Assembly: GCA_964658655.1 (NCBI GenBank)
Contig: CAZZZL010000013.1
Span: forward strand, 1-64,000
Length of the DNA: 64,000 nt
Source of the DNA: G963692885 sp964658655
Lineage (GTDB): Bacteria; Acidobacteriota; Terriglobia; Terriglobales; Acidobacteriaceae
Direction of reading: 5' to 3'
The notes under the pieces are model-generated. The model ran no database searches. It was not told where the DNA came from and saw nothing but the letters and a program-made list of their open reading frames with translations. Each line of letters starts with the position of its first letter. Positions within the stretch are counted from its first letter, which is position 1. The position numbers and the translations under genes are program-made. Positions 35,177-42,186 of this stretch are shown piece by piece.

Positions 35177-37660
35177 TCACGATCGCTGAACAGGCGGCAC
35201 GCGTTCCAGCAGTCGCTTCCAGGTCTTCTGATTGCGCCGGAAACTCTTCTTCAAATCCTCCAGAATGCGCTCGAAATCCGCATGCTCCTTCAGCCTGTTC
35301 CACGCAGGATTCTTCGAGAACCACGGATAGTTTTCGTTCCCCAGGTAGATCGCCCGCCGCAGCCAGTGCAGCGCCTCACTCTCATCCCCTTCAACTGCAA
35401 AGTACGTCGCCAGCCGGTACGCCATTTCACTGTCTGCCTCTGCTGCCGCCAGTGACTCTTCTTCAATCAGCGACTCCGCGCGCGCTCTCTGCCCCACCTG
35501 CAAATAACAGGTCGCCAGTGTCGGAAATGCCAGCCGCATCCGTTCATCATCGCGGATGACCGCTTCGAGGATCGCGATCGCCTTGTCCAGCGATCCCTGC
35601 CGCATATTCTGGTACGCGAGTGACGTCCGCAGTAGCGGATGACGCGGTTCCAGTGTCAAACCCTTTTGCAGTTCTTCGTCGGCCAGTTCCAGTTGTCCCT
35701 GGTATTGATACACACGCGCGCGATGGTTATAAATAATCGCAGCATTCGAAGGATTCAACTGCAGCGACCGGTTGAACTGAGCCAGCGCTTCGTCATACAT
35801 CCCGTCCAGCCGCAGGGTCAGACCCGCCATCTGGTGCACATTCCAGTCGTTGTCTGCGGTCTGCAGCAGGTTTTCAATGCCATGCCGCGCACTCTCTTTT
35901 TCGCCGCGCGAGAGCAGCATGTATACGCGGTAAAGGTTCGCCTCGCCCGATCCGGGATCGATCTCCAGCGCCCGATCGAAAGACCTGCGTGCATTCATCA
36001 GGTGCATCTGGCCGCCAAATCCGTGGCGGATATATTGCAGATGCGCAATACCCAGTCCGCTCCAGCCCAGAGCGAAATTCGGATCGCGATCAACTACGCT
36101 TTCGAACTTCTCGAGCGCACGATCCAGGTCCGCACGCGCGCCGGTCCGCGAAATGAACGACGACAGCATCGCCCGCGCCTGCAGGTACTGTTCTGACGAC
36201 TGCTCCGCCATTGACGCAGCCCGTGCAGCGCGCTCACTCGCAGGCGCCGGCTGCACCATCAGCTTTTGTCCCATCCCCTGCAGCGTGCCAAAAACCTCGT
36301 TCGTAATTTCCGTCTGCACCGCCACCAGGTCCAGCGACGCTACACTGATGGCCCCACCCGTCCGCACGCTTTGACCCGGCACATCCAGCAGCTGCCAGTT
36401 CAGATCAAACCCCTGCGCCGACCGCAGAAAATTTCCCGCCAGCACATACTGCACCATCAGCTTCTGGCCAATCGCCAGCGGATCCATCTGGTTCACCGGT
36501 GTCGCCAGCTGCATCAGTGAACTGGATGGCCGCACCACCAGCGACGGCATCCTCGCCAGCCGCGCCGCAATCGCGTCCGCGAGCGCATAGCCATAGAGCG
36601 GAGTGATTTCCGTCGACCCGAAATTCGAAAACGGCAGCACCAGGATCGTGTTCTGCTTCGGGTGCGTCTCGCCCGATTCGCGGAACCGCTCCGCCAGCAT
36701 CGATAACAAACCAGTAGTGCGCTTCTCGCGCTCCTGGAGCGGCATCCCGGCCGTCGAAGCGGCATCTGCCGGCAGCAGACTCGTATCGAGATGCAACGTC
36801 CGCATCGTAGTTTTCAATGCCTCGCGCACATCTGCGGCAGAGGCGTAACGCTCTGCAGGCGTCTTCTGCAGGCAGCGAAAAATCAGGCTTTGCAGTTCAT
36901 TCGGGATCTGCGGATTGCCGTTCATCAGCGGCGGCGGATCCGCATACTGGATTGCCCGGATCGTCTGAAACTCCTCGGCATCACGCCGGATGAACGGATG
37001 CCGGCCGCTCAGCAGTTCGTACAGAATGACCCCCAGCGCGAACAAATCGCTCTGCACGCTGCTGTGCCCCGTCACAAACTGTTCTGGCGCCATGTACGCA
37101 ATCGTGCCGCCTCTGGCCGTATAGGTCGCGTGAACGGCCCCATCCTTACGCCGCACCGGCTTGGCAGGATCGAAGCTCACCTCGTCCCGCGTCAGCCGCC
37201 TCGCCAGGCCAAAGTCGAGTATCTTCACCAGTCCGCCGTCCGTCAGCATCACATTCGCCGGCTTCAGATCGCGGTGATAGATGCCCAGCACATGCGCGGC
37301 ATTCAACCCGTCCGCAATCTGGATGCCGATCGAAAGCACCAGCGGCACACTGGCCGGGCCCTCGGCAATGACCGCATCAAGCGGTTTGCCCGGCACATAT
37401 TGCATCACGATGTAGGCCTCGTCACTTGACTCGCCCACTTCGTAGATGGCACAGACATTCGGGTGCTCTATGGCCGAAGCCAGCCGCGCCTCGCGCAGGA
37501 CCGTCGTCCGCATCTGTTCCAGTGTCAGGCTGCCCTTCCGCAGCATCTTCAGCACGACCGGCCGCATCAGCAGCGTGTCGTTCGCCAGGTAGACCACTCC
37601 ACTGCCACCCGCACCCAGCTTGCGGGTCATCTCGTAATGTTCCAGGAGCCGCGGCTTCAT
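35177..37660 (-). CDS. Serine/threonine protein kinase with TolB-like and TPR domains
   Basis: An 827-aa signalling protein. Residues 9-290 are a Hanks-type kinase: glycine loop LGAGGSGVV, Lys38 in VVLKML, Glu57 in LREARL, catalytic Asp131 in HRDLKPANVM and Asp149 in DFGLARR, so it should be active. A segment at about 340-470 (NTILVLPFSNFGSTEITPLYG in parts) resembles the TolB-like domain seen in such kinases and in adenylate cyclases. The C-terminal 300 residues hold TPR units (LAPFNRSLQLNPSNAAIIYNH-like repeats). I see no clear transmembrane segment, so it is probably cytoplasmic. The start is ATG at 37660. Substrates are unknown. A toxin-antitoxin pair starts 113 bp away, facing the other direction. 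Confidence 0.9.
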   Translation of the reverse strand: MKPRLLEHYEMTRKLGAGGSGVVYLANDTLLMRPVVLKMLRKGSLTLEQMRTTVLREARLASAIEHPNVCAIYEVGESSDEAYIVMQYVPGKPLDAVIAEGPASVPLVLSIGIQIADGLNAAHVLGIYHRDLKPANVMLTDGGLVKILDFGLARRLTRDEVSFDPAKPVRRKDGAVHATYTARGGTIAYMAPEQFVTGHSSVQSDLFALGVILYELLSGRHPFIRRDAEEFQTIRAIQYADPPPLMNGNPQIPNELQSLIFRCLQKTPAERYASAADVREALKTTMRTLHLDTSLLPADAASTAGMPLQEREKRTTGLLSMLAERFRESGETHPKQNTILVLPFSNFGSTEITPLYGYALADAIAARLARMPSLVVRPSSSLMQLATPVNQMDPLAIGQKLMVQYVLAGNFLRSAQGFDLNWQLLDVPGQSVRTGGAISVASLDLVAVQTEITNEVFGTLQGMGQKLMVQPAPASERAARAASMAEQSSEQYLQARAMLSSFISRTGARADLDRALEKFESVVDRDPNFALGWSGLGIAHLQYIRHGFGGQMHLMNARRSFDRALEIDPGSGEANLYRVYMLLSRGEKESARHGIENLLQTADNDWNVHQMAGLTLRLDGMYDEALAQFNRSLQLNPSNAAIIYNHRARVYQYQGQLELADEELQKGLTLEPRHPLLRTSLAYQNMRQGSLDKAIAILEAVIRDDERMRLAFPTLATCYLQVGQRARAESLIEEESLAAAEADSEMAYRLATYFAVEGDESEALHWLRRAIYLGNENYPWFSKNPAWNRLKEHADFERILEDLKKSFRRNQKTWKRLLERVPPVQRS

Positions 37661-37730
37661 GGGGCTAGTCTACGTGCTGACCCGTCAGAAGATGGTTAAG
37701 AGTGTTGATTACGCAGACTTGCACCGGACT

Positions 37731-37767
37731 TCGAGTAAACTAAACTCATTGAACTTAGTCCACTCGA
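37731..37767. promoter_or_regulatory. Candidate autoregulatory operator of toxin-antitoxin pair
   Basis: A long inverted repeat with arms TCGAGTAAACTAA (37731-37743) and TTAGTCCACTCGA (37755-37767) matches at all but two positions per arm. It ends 6 bp before the antitoxin ATG. This is the expected place for binding by a Phd-type antitoxin/toxin complex. A weak promoter (TTGCAC at 37719, TAAACT at 37741) may overlap it. Confidence 0.6.
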
Positions 37768-37773
37768 GGCGAC

Positions 37774-38037
37774 ATGCAGACGTTCAACATTCACAAAGCC
37801 AAGACTCATCTCTCGCGCCTTGTAGAAGCAGCCGCGAAAGGCGAGTCTTTCATCATCGCAAAAGCTGGGAATCCGATGGTCAAAGTGCTGCCTTTGGATG
37901 CTTCCCCAGAGACCACCCCCGTTCCGAGGAAGATACAGCGCATCGGCTTCATGAAGGGCCAGATCAAGGTCCCGGATGACTTTGACACCATGTTTCAGGA
38001 CGAGATCATCAAAATGTTCGAAGGCAAAGCAGGTTGA
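37774..38037 (+). CDS. Type II antitoxin, Phd/YefM family
   Basis: An 87-aa antitoxin. The ATG at 37774 follows GAGG at a short spacer. The N-terminal Phd/YefM DNA-binding fold is clear: FNIHKAKTHLSRLVEAAAKGESFIIAKAG in two parts, then PMVKVLPLD. The C-terminal half (VPDDFDTMFQDEIIKMFEG) is acidic and amphipathic, as expected for the part that masks the toxin. The toxin gene follows with a 4-base TTGA overlap. The pair is likely to repress its own promoter through the inverted repeat at 37731-37767. Confidence 0.9.
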   Translation: MQTFNIHKAKTHLSRLVEAAAKGESFIIAKAGNPMVKVLPLDASPETTPVPRKIQRIGFMKGQIKVPDDFDTMFQDEIIKMFEGKAG

Positions 38038-38420
38038 AGCTGCTTCTCGACACGCACATCCTACTGTGGGCAGGTGAAGGCGATCCCAGACTTCCGGCAG
38101 CAGCACGTGCGTACATCGAAGATGATCAAAGCGAGCTATTTTTCAGCATTGCCAGTATCTGGGAGATCGTCATTAAGCGTGGCAAGGATTACAAAAACTT
38201 TGAGGTAGAGCCCAGTCTCTTCCGCAGAAATCTTCTTGATAATGGCTACGCCGAGTTAGCGGTCACGAGTGAACACGCCTTTACTGTTGGATCTTTACCG
38301 CCAATCCATAAAGATCCATTCGACCGCATGTTGATCGCACAAGCTACGGCCGATGGATTTCTCTTCCTGACCGTTGACCCAGTTGTCGCCAGATACCCCG
38401 GGCCAATCGAGAAACTTTAA
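38034..38420 (+). CDS. Type II toxin, PIN-domain ribonuclease (VapC-like)
   Basis: A 128-aa PIN-domain nuclease. It starts with TTG at 38034, overlapping the antitoxin stop (TTGA), which points to translational coupling. All acidic metal ligands are present: Asp6 (LLLDTHILLW), Glu44 (ASIWEIVIK), Asp94/Asp97 (KDPFDRMLIAQA) and Asp115 (FLTVD), so it should be active. The THILLW and KDPFDR motifs are typical of the PIN subgroup paired with Phd-type antitoxins. PIN toxins cut RNA, often tRNA or rRNA; the target here is unknown. It converges with a small membrane protein gene 7 bp away. Confidence 0.92.
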   Translation: MKLLLDTHILLWAGEGDPRLPAAARAYIEDDQSELFFSIASIWEIVIKRGKDYKNFEVEPSLFRRNLLDNGYAELAVTSEHAFTVGSLPPIHKDPFDRMLIAQATADGFLFLTVDPVVARYPGPIEKL

Positions 38421-38426
38421 CCTGCA

Positions 38427-38681
38427 TCAATGTTCTCGCGGCGTCTTCAACGGCCGCGTAGTCCCTTCAATCTGGCTTACCGCACTCTTCTGCGGCCGGC
38501 GTCCCAGCAGAAACATCACCACACCAAAAACAAACATCAGCCCGCCCCAGATCAGGTTCAGATTGATCCCCTGCGACATCGCGTAAATCACGCTACCCTG
38601 CGTGAACAGCCCATAAATTGCCATGATGCCGCCGGTGATCAGGAACATCAGGCCGAGCGGTATGCGAATATCCAATCCCAT
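38427..38681 (-). CDS. Small two-helix membrane protein
   Basis: An 84-aa protein. I choose the ATG at 38681, which follows GGGGAGAG; the frame extends upstream into the symporter gene. Two hydrophobic helices are visible (PLGLMFLITGGIMAIYGLF and NLIWGGLMFVFGVVMFLLG), followed by a charged tail. It starts 17 bp after the symporter stop on the same strand, so it is almost surely in its operon and may be an accessory subunit. No function is known to me. Confidence 0.75.
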   Translation of the reverse strand: MGLDIRIPLGLMFLITGGIMAIYGLFTQGSVIYAMSQGINLNLIWGGLMFVFGVVMFLLGRRPQKSAVSQIEGTTRPLKTPREH

Positions 38682-38698
38682 TTGAGACTCTCCCCGTT

Positions 38699-40495
38699 CT
38701 AGGCGAACACCAGGTTCAACAGCACGGCCATGGCCAGTACAACGATCGCCAGCGTCGACGGCTTTTGCCACCACGTCAGGTGGCCTTCTTTCGGCTTCTC
38801 CGTCAACGAATACACCAACCCGACGAGCTCTTCTTCCCGGCGCGGTTTAGTCGCCAGGCTCACCACTGTCGCTACCACAAGATTCGCACTGAACGCCCAG
38901 ATCGCTGTCCAGAAGTTCTGAGCCATCTCGCTTGGATAGGTATGCACGACAGTAATCCAGCCGCCATGAATACCCGCTGCGGCATCCGCCGGCAAGGTCA
39001 GGCCATGATGGATGACGGCAGCGGCTGTTCCGCTCAGCAGGCCGATAAACGCTCCATGCCCTGTCGCCCGCTTCCAGAACATGCCCAGCAGAAAGGTGGC
39101 AAACAGCGGCGCATTCACAAAGCTGAACACCAGCTGCAGCGCGTCCATGATGTTGTTAAACGACGTCGCGAGATACGCCGCACCGATTGACAGGACAATC
39201 CCGCCAACCGTGGCGACCCTCCCCATCCACAGGTAGTGGGCATCATTCGCGTCTTTGTTGATGTACGACTGGTAAAGGTCATACGTCCAGACCGTGTTGA
39301 ACGCCGTCACATTGCCCGCCATCCCGGACATGAAGCTCGCCAGCAACGCTGTCAGCCCCAGGCCGAGAATGCCGGTCGGAAAATAGTGCAGCAGCATGTT
39401 CGGTATCGCCAGATCGTAGTTCAGCACCGGCGTGCCGTTCTTGTCCGTCACAATCTGCCCGCTCACCGGATCGACCTTCGCCGGGATCAGCCCGCGCCCG
39501 GCGTCCTGTGCCGCCATCGTCTGCGACGTTGCCGGGCCCGCGAAGTGCTGCGTCACCTTCGGCACACTGATGGCGATCAACCCAGGCAGGATCACCAGGA
39601 ACGGAAAGAACATCTTCGGCACCGCGGCAATCAGCGGCACCCGCCGCGCAGACTCTTCCGAATCGGCCGCCATCGCGCGCTGGATCACCAGGAAATCAGT
39701 ACACCAGTAGCCAAAGCTCAATACGAACCCCAGCCCCATCGTCAGCGAAAACCACTCCACGCCCAGCGGGTTCGTGTGCGGACTCGAAAGCCCTCGCCAC
39801 GAATGCGTGTACGCCGGCCCCAGTGTCTGCTTAATGCCCTGCCATCCACCAACATTGCGCAGGCCGACAAAGACCAGCGGCGCGAACCCGGCCACGATCA
39901 GGAAGAACTGCAGCACCTCGTTGTAGATCGCGCTGGTCAGGCCGCCGAGGAAGATATACCCCAGCACGATGACCGCCGACAGCAGGATCGACACATGAAA
40001 GATCCAGCTCAACGGCAGACCCAGCGCTAAAAAGATTCCATCGAACAGGTGCAGGCTCTGGATCAGCAACGCCATCGCATACATCGAGATACCCGACGAA
40101 AACACCGTCATGATGGCAAACGACACAGCATTCACTGCCCGCGTCTTCTCATCAAAACGCAGCCGCAAAAATTCCGGTACCGATCTGGCACGTGACCCGT
40201 AATAGAACGGCATCATGAAAATGCCGACGAACACCATCGCCGGAATCGCGCCGATCCAGTAAAACTGGCTGGTAATGATCCCGTACTTGGCACCCGACGC
40301 GCCCATGCCTATGACTTCCTGCGCGCCCAGGTTGGCGGAAATGAACGCGAGTCCGCAGATCCATGCAGGAATGGAGCGGCCCGCCAGGAAGAAGTCGTTG
40401 CTGGTGCGCATATACCGCTTCAGCGCGAAGCCGATCCCCAGCACGAAAGCGAAATAGACCAGCATGATCAGCCAGTCGATGATTGTCAGGTGCAC
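38699..40495 (-). CDS. Sodium:solute symporter (SSS family)
   Basis: A 598-aa inner-membrane transporter with about 14 transmembrane segments. It starts with GTG at 40495 after AGGAAG. The family features are present: YFAFVLGIGFALKRY in helix 1, the FFLAGRSIPAW loop, ISANLGAQEVIGMGASGA in the second helix region, and EVLQFFLIVAGF in the middle. SSS carriers couple Na+ entry to import of sugars, carboxylates, amino acids or myo-inositol; sequence reading does not fix the substrate. The overall look is closest to the sugar (SGLT-like) branch. A small membrane protein follows 17 bp downstream. Divergent from an antitoxin-like gene at 40759. Confidence 0.9.
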   Translation of the reverse strand: MHLTIIDWLIMLVYFAFVLGIGFALKRYMRTSNDFFLAGRSIPAWICGLAFISANLGAQEVIGMGASGAKYGIITSQFYWIGAIPAMVFVGIFMMPFYYGSRARSVPEFLRLRFDEKTRAVNAVSFAIMTVFSSGISMYAMALLIQSLHLFDGIFLALGLPLSWIFHVSILLSAVIVLGYIFLGGLTSAIYNEVLQFFLIVAGFAPLVFVGLRNVGGWQGIKQTLGPAYTHSWRGLSSPHTNPLGVEWFSLTMGLGFVLSFGYWCTDFLVIQRAMAADSEESARRVPLIAAVPKMFFPFLVILPGLIAISVPKVTQHFAGPATSQTMAAQDAGRGLIPAKVDPVSGQIVTDKNGTPVLNYDLAIPNMLLHYFPTGILGLGLTALLASFMSGMAGNVTAFNTVWTYDLYQSYINKDANDAHYLWMGRVATVGGIVLSIGAAYLATSFNNIMDALQLVFSFVNAPLFATFLLGMFWKRATGHGAFIGLLSGTAAAVIHHGLTLPADAAAGIHGGWITVVHTYPSEMAQNFWTAIWAFSANLVVATVVSLATKPRREEELVGLVYSLTEKPKEGHLTWWQKPSTLAIVVLAMAVLLNLVFA

Positions 40496-40667
40496 GATCT
40501 TCCTATTCTATGGGCGCTTTTTTGGACAGGCTCTGAGGATCGTACTTAGTCGTTCGCATCAGTACGTCCCCATGAAATGTAACCGCTTTCTTCAATGCTT
40601 GCCAACCCAGCCCAACATGCAGCTTGATCAGTTCCGTCACCGCAACCATCTCAAAGTGACCCGAAAT

Positions 40668-40690
40668 GGCACCGGTTACTACCCGGTGCC
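40668..40690. promoter_or_regulatory. Inverted repeat in divergent promoter region
   Basis: GGCACCGG (40668-40675) and CCGGTGCC (40683-40690) are perfect 8-bp arms separated by TTACTAC. It lies between the symporter and antitoxin-like genes. No T-run follows, so an operator or a leader hairpin is more likely than a terminator. Confidence 0.4.
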
Positions 40691-40715
40691 CAGAGTTACC
40701 TGCTAACTGCACAAA

Positions 40716-40745
40716 TTATGGAGCTATACTTATCCATAAATGGAG
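40716..40745. promoter_or_regulatory. Candidate operator with three ATGGA half-sites
   Basis: TTATGGA (40716-40722) and TCCATAA (40733-40739) form perfect 7-bp arms. A second ATGGAG at 40740-40745 lies exactly 22 bp from the first (40718), pairing with TCCAT as well. A possible -10 box TATACT (40725-40730) sits between the arms. The site ends 13 bp before the antitoxin-like gene and would suit its autoregulation. Confidence 0.5.
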
Positions 40746-40758
40746 TCACAGTAAGAAC

Positions 40759-41211
40759 ATGGCCACAACCAGGCAGCAAGCGACAGCAGCGTATCCGGAT
40801 ACTCGCTTTCCTGCGTCCCAACTGCCGGACCTCAATCGCATCGAGGAACGGCGCCGCCTCTCGCCCGCCGCCGGACGCGCCTTCTTTAAAATCATCGAAC
40901 ACTGGCAGGTCCGCGATGAAGACGCTCGCGAACTCCTCGGCGGCATCTCCAATGGAAGCTACTATCAGCTCAAGCAGAAGGTCAGCAAACCCTTTGAAAC
41001 CGATCGCCTGTTGCGCATCTCTTACCTGATTGGCATCTTCAAGGCACTCAACATCCTCTATAGCCAGAAGCTGGCCGACCGCTGGATACAGTTGCCCAAC
41101 ACCAACCCCATCTTTGCCGGCGCTACCCCTCTGGCCTACATCCTCTCCGGTGGCGTGCCCGCCCTCGACGCCGTCCGCCGCCTCCTCGACGCTCGCCGCG
41201 GCGGGCATTAG
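40759..41211 (+). CDS. Orphan Xre/MbcA/ParS-type antitoxin
   Basis: A 150-aa protein with the domain order of the antitoxins of RES-toxin systems. I use the ATG at 40759; an open frame reaches further upstream across the operator-like repeats. An Xre-like HTH is seen at about residues 30-85 (FFKIIEHWQVRDEDARELLGG, then SNGSYYQLKQKV), and the MbcA/ParS toxin-binding region follows (LRISYLIGIFKALNILYS, ADRWIQLPNTNPIFAGATP, YILSGGVPALDAVRRLLDARRGG). In complete systems a RES toxin gene follows within a few bases; here the next 300 bp hold a repeat element and no RES sequence. It is therefore an orphan or the remnant of a pair. Confidence 0.85.
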   Translation: MATTRQQATAAYPDTRFPASQLPDLNRIEERRRLSPAAGRAFFKIIEHWQVRDEDARELLGGISNGSYYQLKQKVSKPFETDRLLRISYLIGIFKALNILYSQKLADRWIQLPNTNPIFAGATPLAYILSGGVPALDAVRRLLDARRGGH

Positions 41212-41231
41212 CATTTGCCATGCAGGCGGAC

Positions 41232-41400
41232 GCGCCTCCCGGCGCTTATGCTCCCCTTGGTCGCATGGATTCCGGGTATTCATTCGACTTTCGGCTCCCT
41301 CAGGATTTATGACGCACTTGCTGAGCGAACCCGGCTAACTCCTGCGCAAATACTCGGCATCCCAACCGAAACCCAGGGTTTTTGGAGGGATATGCATCTC
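41232..41400 (+). repeat. Two-part interspersed repeat, copy A
   Basis: The left module at 41232-41265 (GCGCCTCCCGGCGCTTATGC, then TCCCCTTGGTCGCA) begins with a GCGCC/GGCGC hairpin. The right module at 41356-41400 starts GGCATCCCAACCGAA and ends TGGAGGGATATGCATCTC. Both modules recur in the same order at 63737-63874. The element begins 20 bp after the antitoxin-like stop codon. No gene is visible between 41212 and 41509. Confidence 0.6.
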
Positions 41401-41509
41401 GACAGCCCAACCACAATCTCCGGACCAGTCTTTCCGGCGCAGGGCGGGTGCCGCTGTTCGCGCAGTGCCGCAGTACCCGGACGCGCAGGACATCATTACA
41501 ATAAAACAG

Positions 41510-42124
41510 ATGGCAGATCAGCTTTATCTCAGTTTGTGGTTCCCCAACTTTCGCCTGGCCTCGATGCCGGCTGCAGTGGCTGCAGTGCTCAAACAGTTCT
41601 CCAAGGCCGGTGGTTCCAGTACTGTGTCCGCGGCCGCGGCTTACCCTATCTCGTGGAATGAAGCACCCGTTTTCCAGCGCATCTTTGACGAAGAGGAAGA
41701 AGAAGCCGCTGTCCCTGAGCGCGCCGTTGCAGAAGCGACTGAAATGCTGCACGACGACTTTGCCTACGAGTTCGAAGCTGAATGGGAACTGTGGAGTCCA
41801 GCGCGCGAGGGCGACCTCGACACTGTCTGGACACTCGAGCCCCATACCGTCCGCGTGACCGGCTTCGGTCCCCAGTTCGACGAGGGCTCCTACGAACAGA
41901 ACGGCCACATCCGCATCGATCTCGGTACCGACACCGTCTTCCTGCAGGATGAGGTTGATCTGGATGACGAAGCCGCCGCGCATGTGCAGCAGAACGTGCA
42001 GCACCTGATCGATTTCACCAACGCCATCGAGCAGAACATCGGCATATCAAGCCGCCTGCTCTGGTCGGAGAGCGGCGAAAATCTGGCACAGAAGCTGATC
42101 GCCCGCCTCCAGCGCCTGAACTGA
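41510..42124 (+). CDS. Conserved-looking acidic protein of unknown function
   Basis: A 204-aa protein that I do not recognise. The ATG at 41510 gives a compact N-terminus (ADQLYLSLWFPNF); an upstream GTG at 41465 is possible. The protein is very acidic, with a FDEEEEEAAVPE stretch near residue 65. Alternating beta strands follow (FEAEWELWSPA, PHTVRVTGFGPQF, GHIRIDLGTDTVF), then two C-terminal amphipathic helices (VQQNVQHLIDFTNAIEQN, NLAQKLIARLQRL). No signal peptide, membrane segment or catalytic motif is visible. Codon use fits the neighbours. It lies between the orphan antitoxin plus repeat and an MscS-type channel. Confidence 0.7.
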   Translation: MADQLYLSLWFPNFRLASMPAAVAAVLKQFSKAGGSSTVSAAAAYPISWNEAPVFQRIFDEEEEEAAVPERAVAEATEMLHDDFAYEFEAEWELWSPAREGDLDTVWTLEPHTVRVTGFGPQFDEGSYEQNGHIRIDLGTDTVFLQDEVDLDDEAAAHVQQNVQHLIDFTNAIEQNIGISSRLLWSESGENLAQKLIARLQRLN

Positions 42125-42186
42125 ACTTTATCTCGAAGCTTTGTTGAGCGAACGATCGCTCACGCGAATGCCTTTTCATCTTCACG

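Noticed and set aside
40503..40712. Minus-strand open frame of 69 codons just before the symporter
   Set aside because: It ends 7 bp before the symporter start, which suggested a coupled small gene, but it starts with GTG without a ribosome site, overlaps a hairpin and has no recognisable feature.
41215..41661. Possible RES-toxin gene after the orphan antitoxin
   Set aside because: The frame has no RES motif and runs through the repeat element; its 3' part overlaps the 204-aa gene in another frame.
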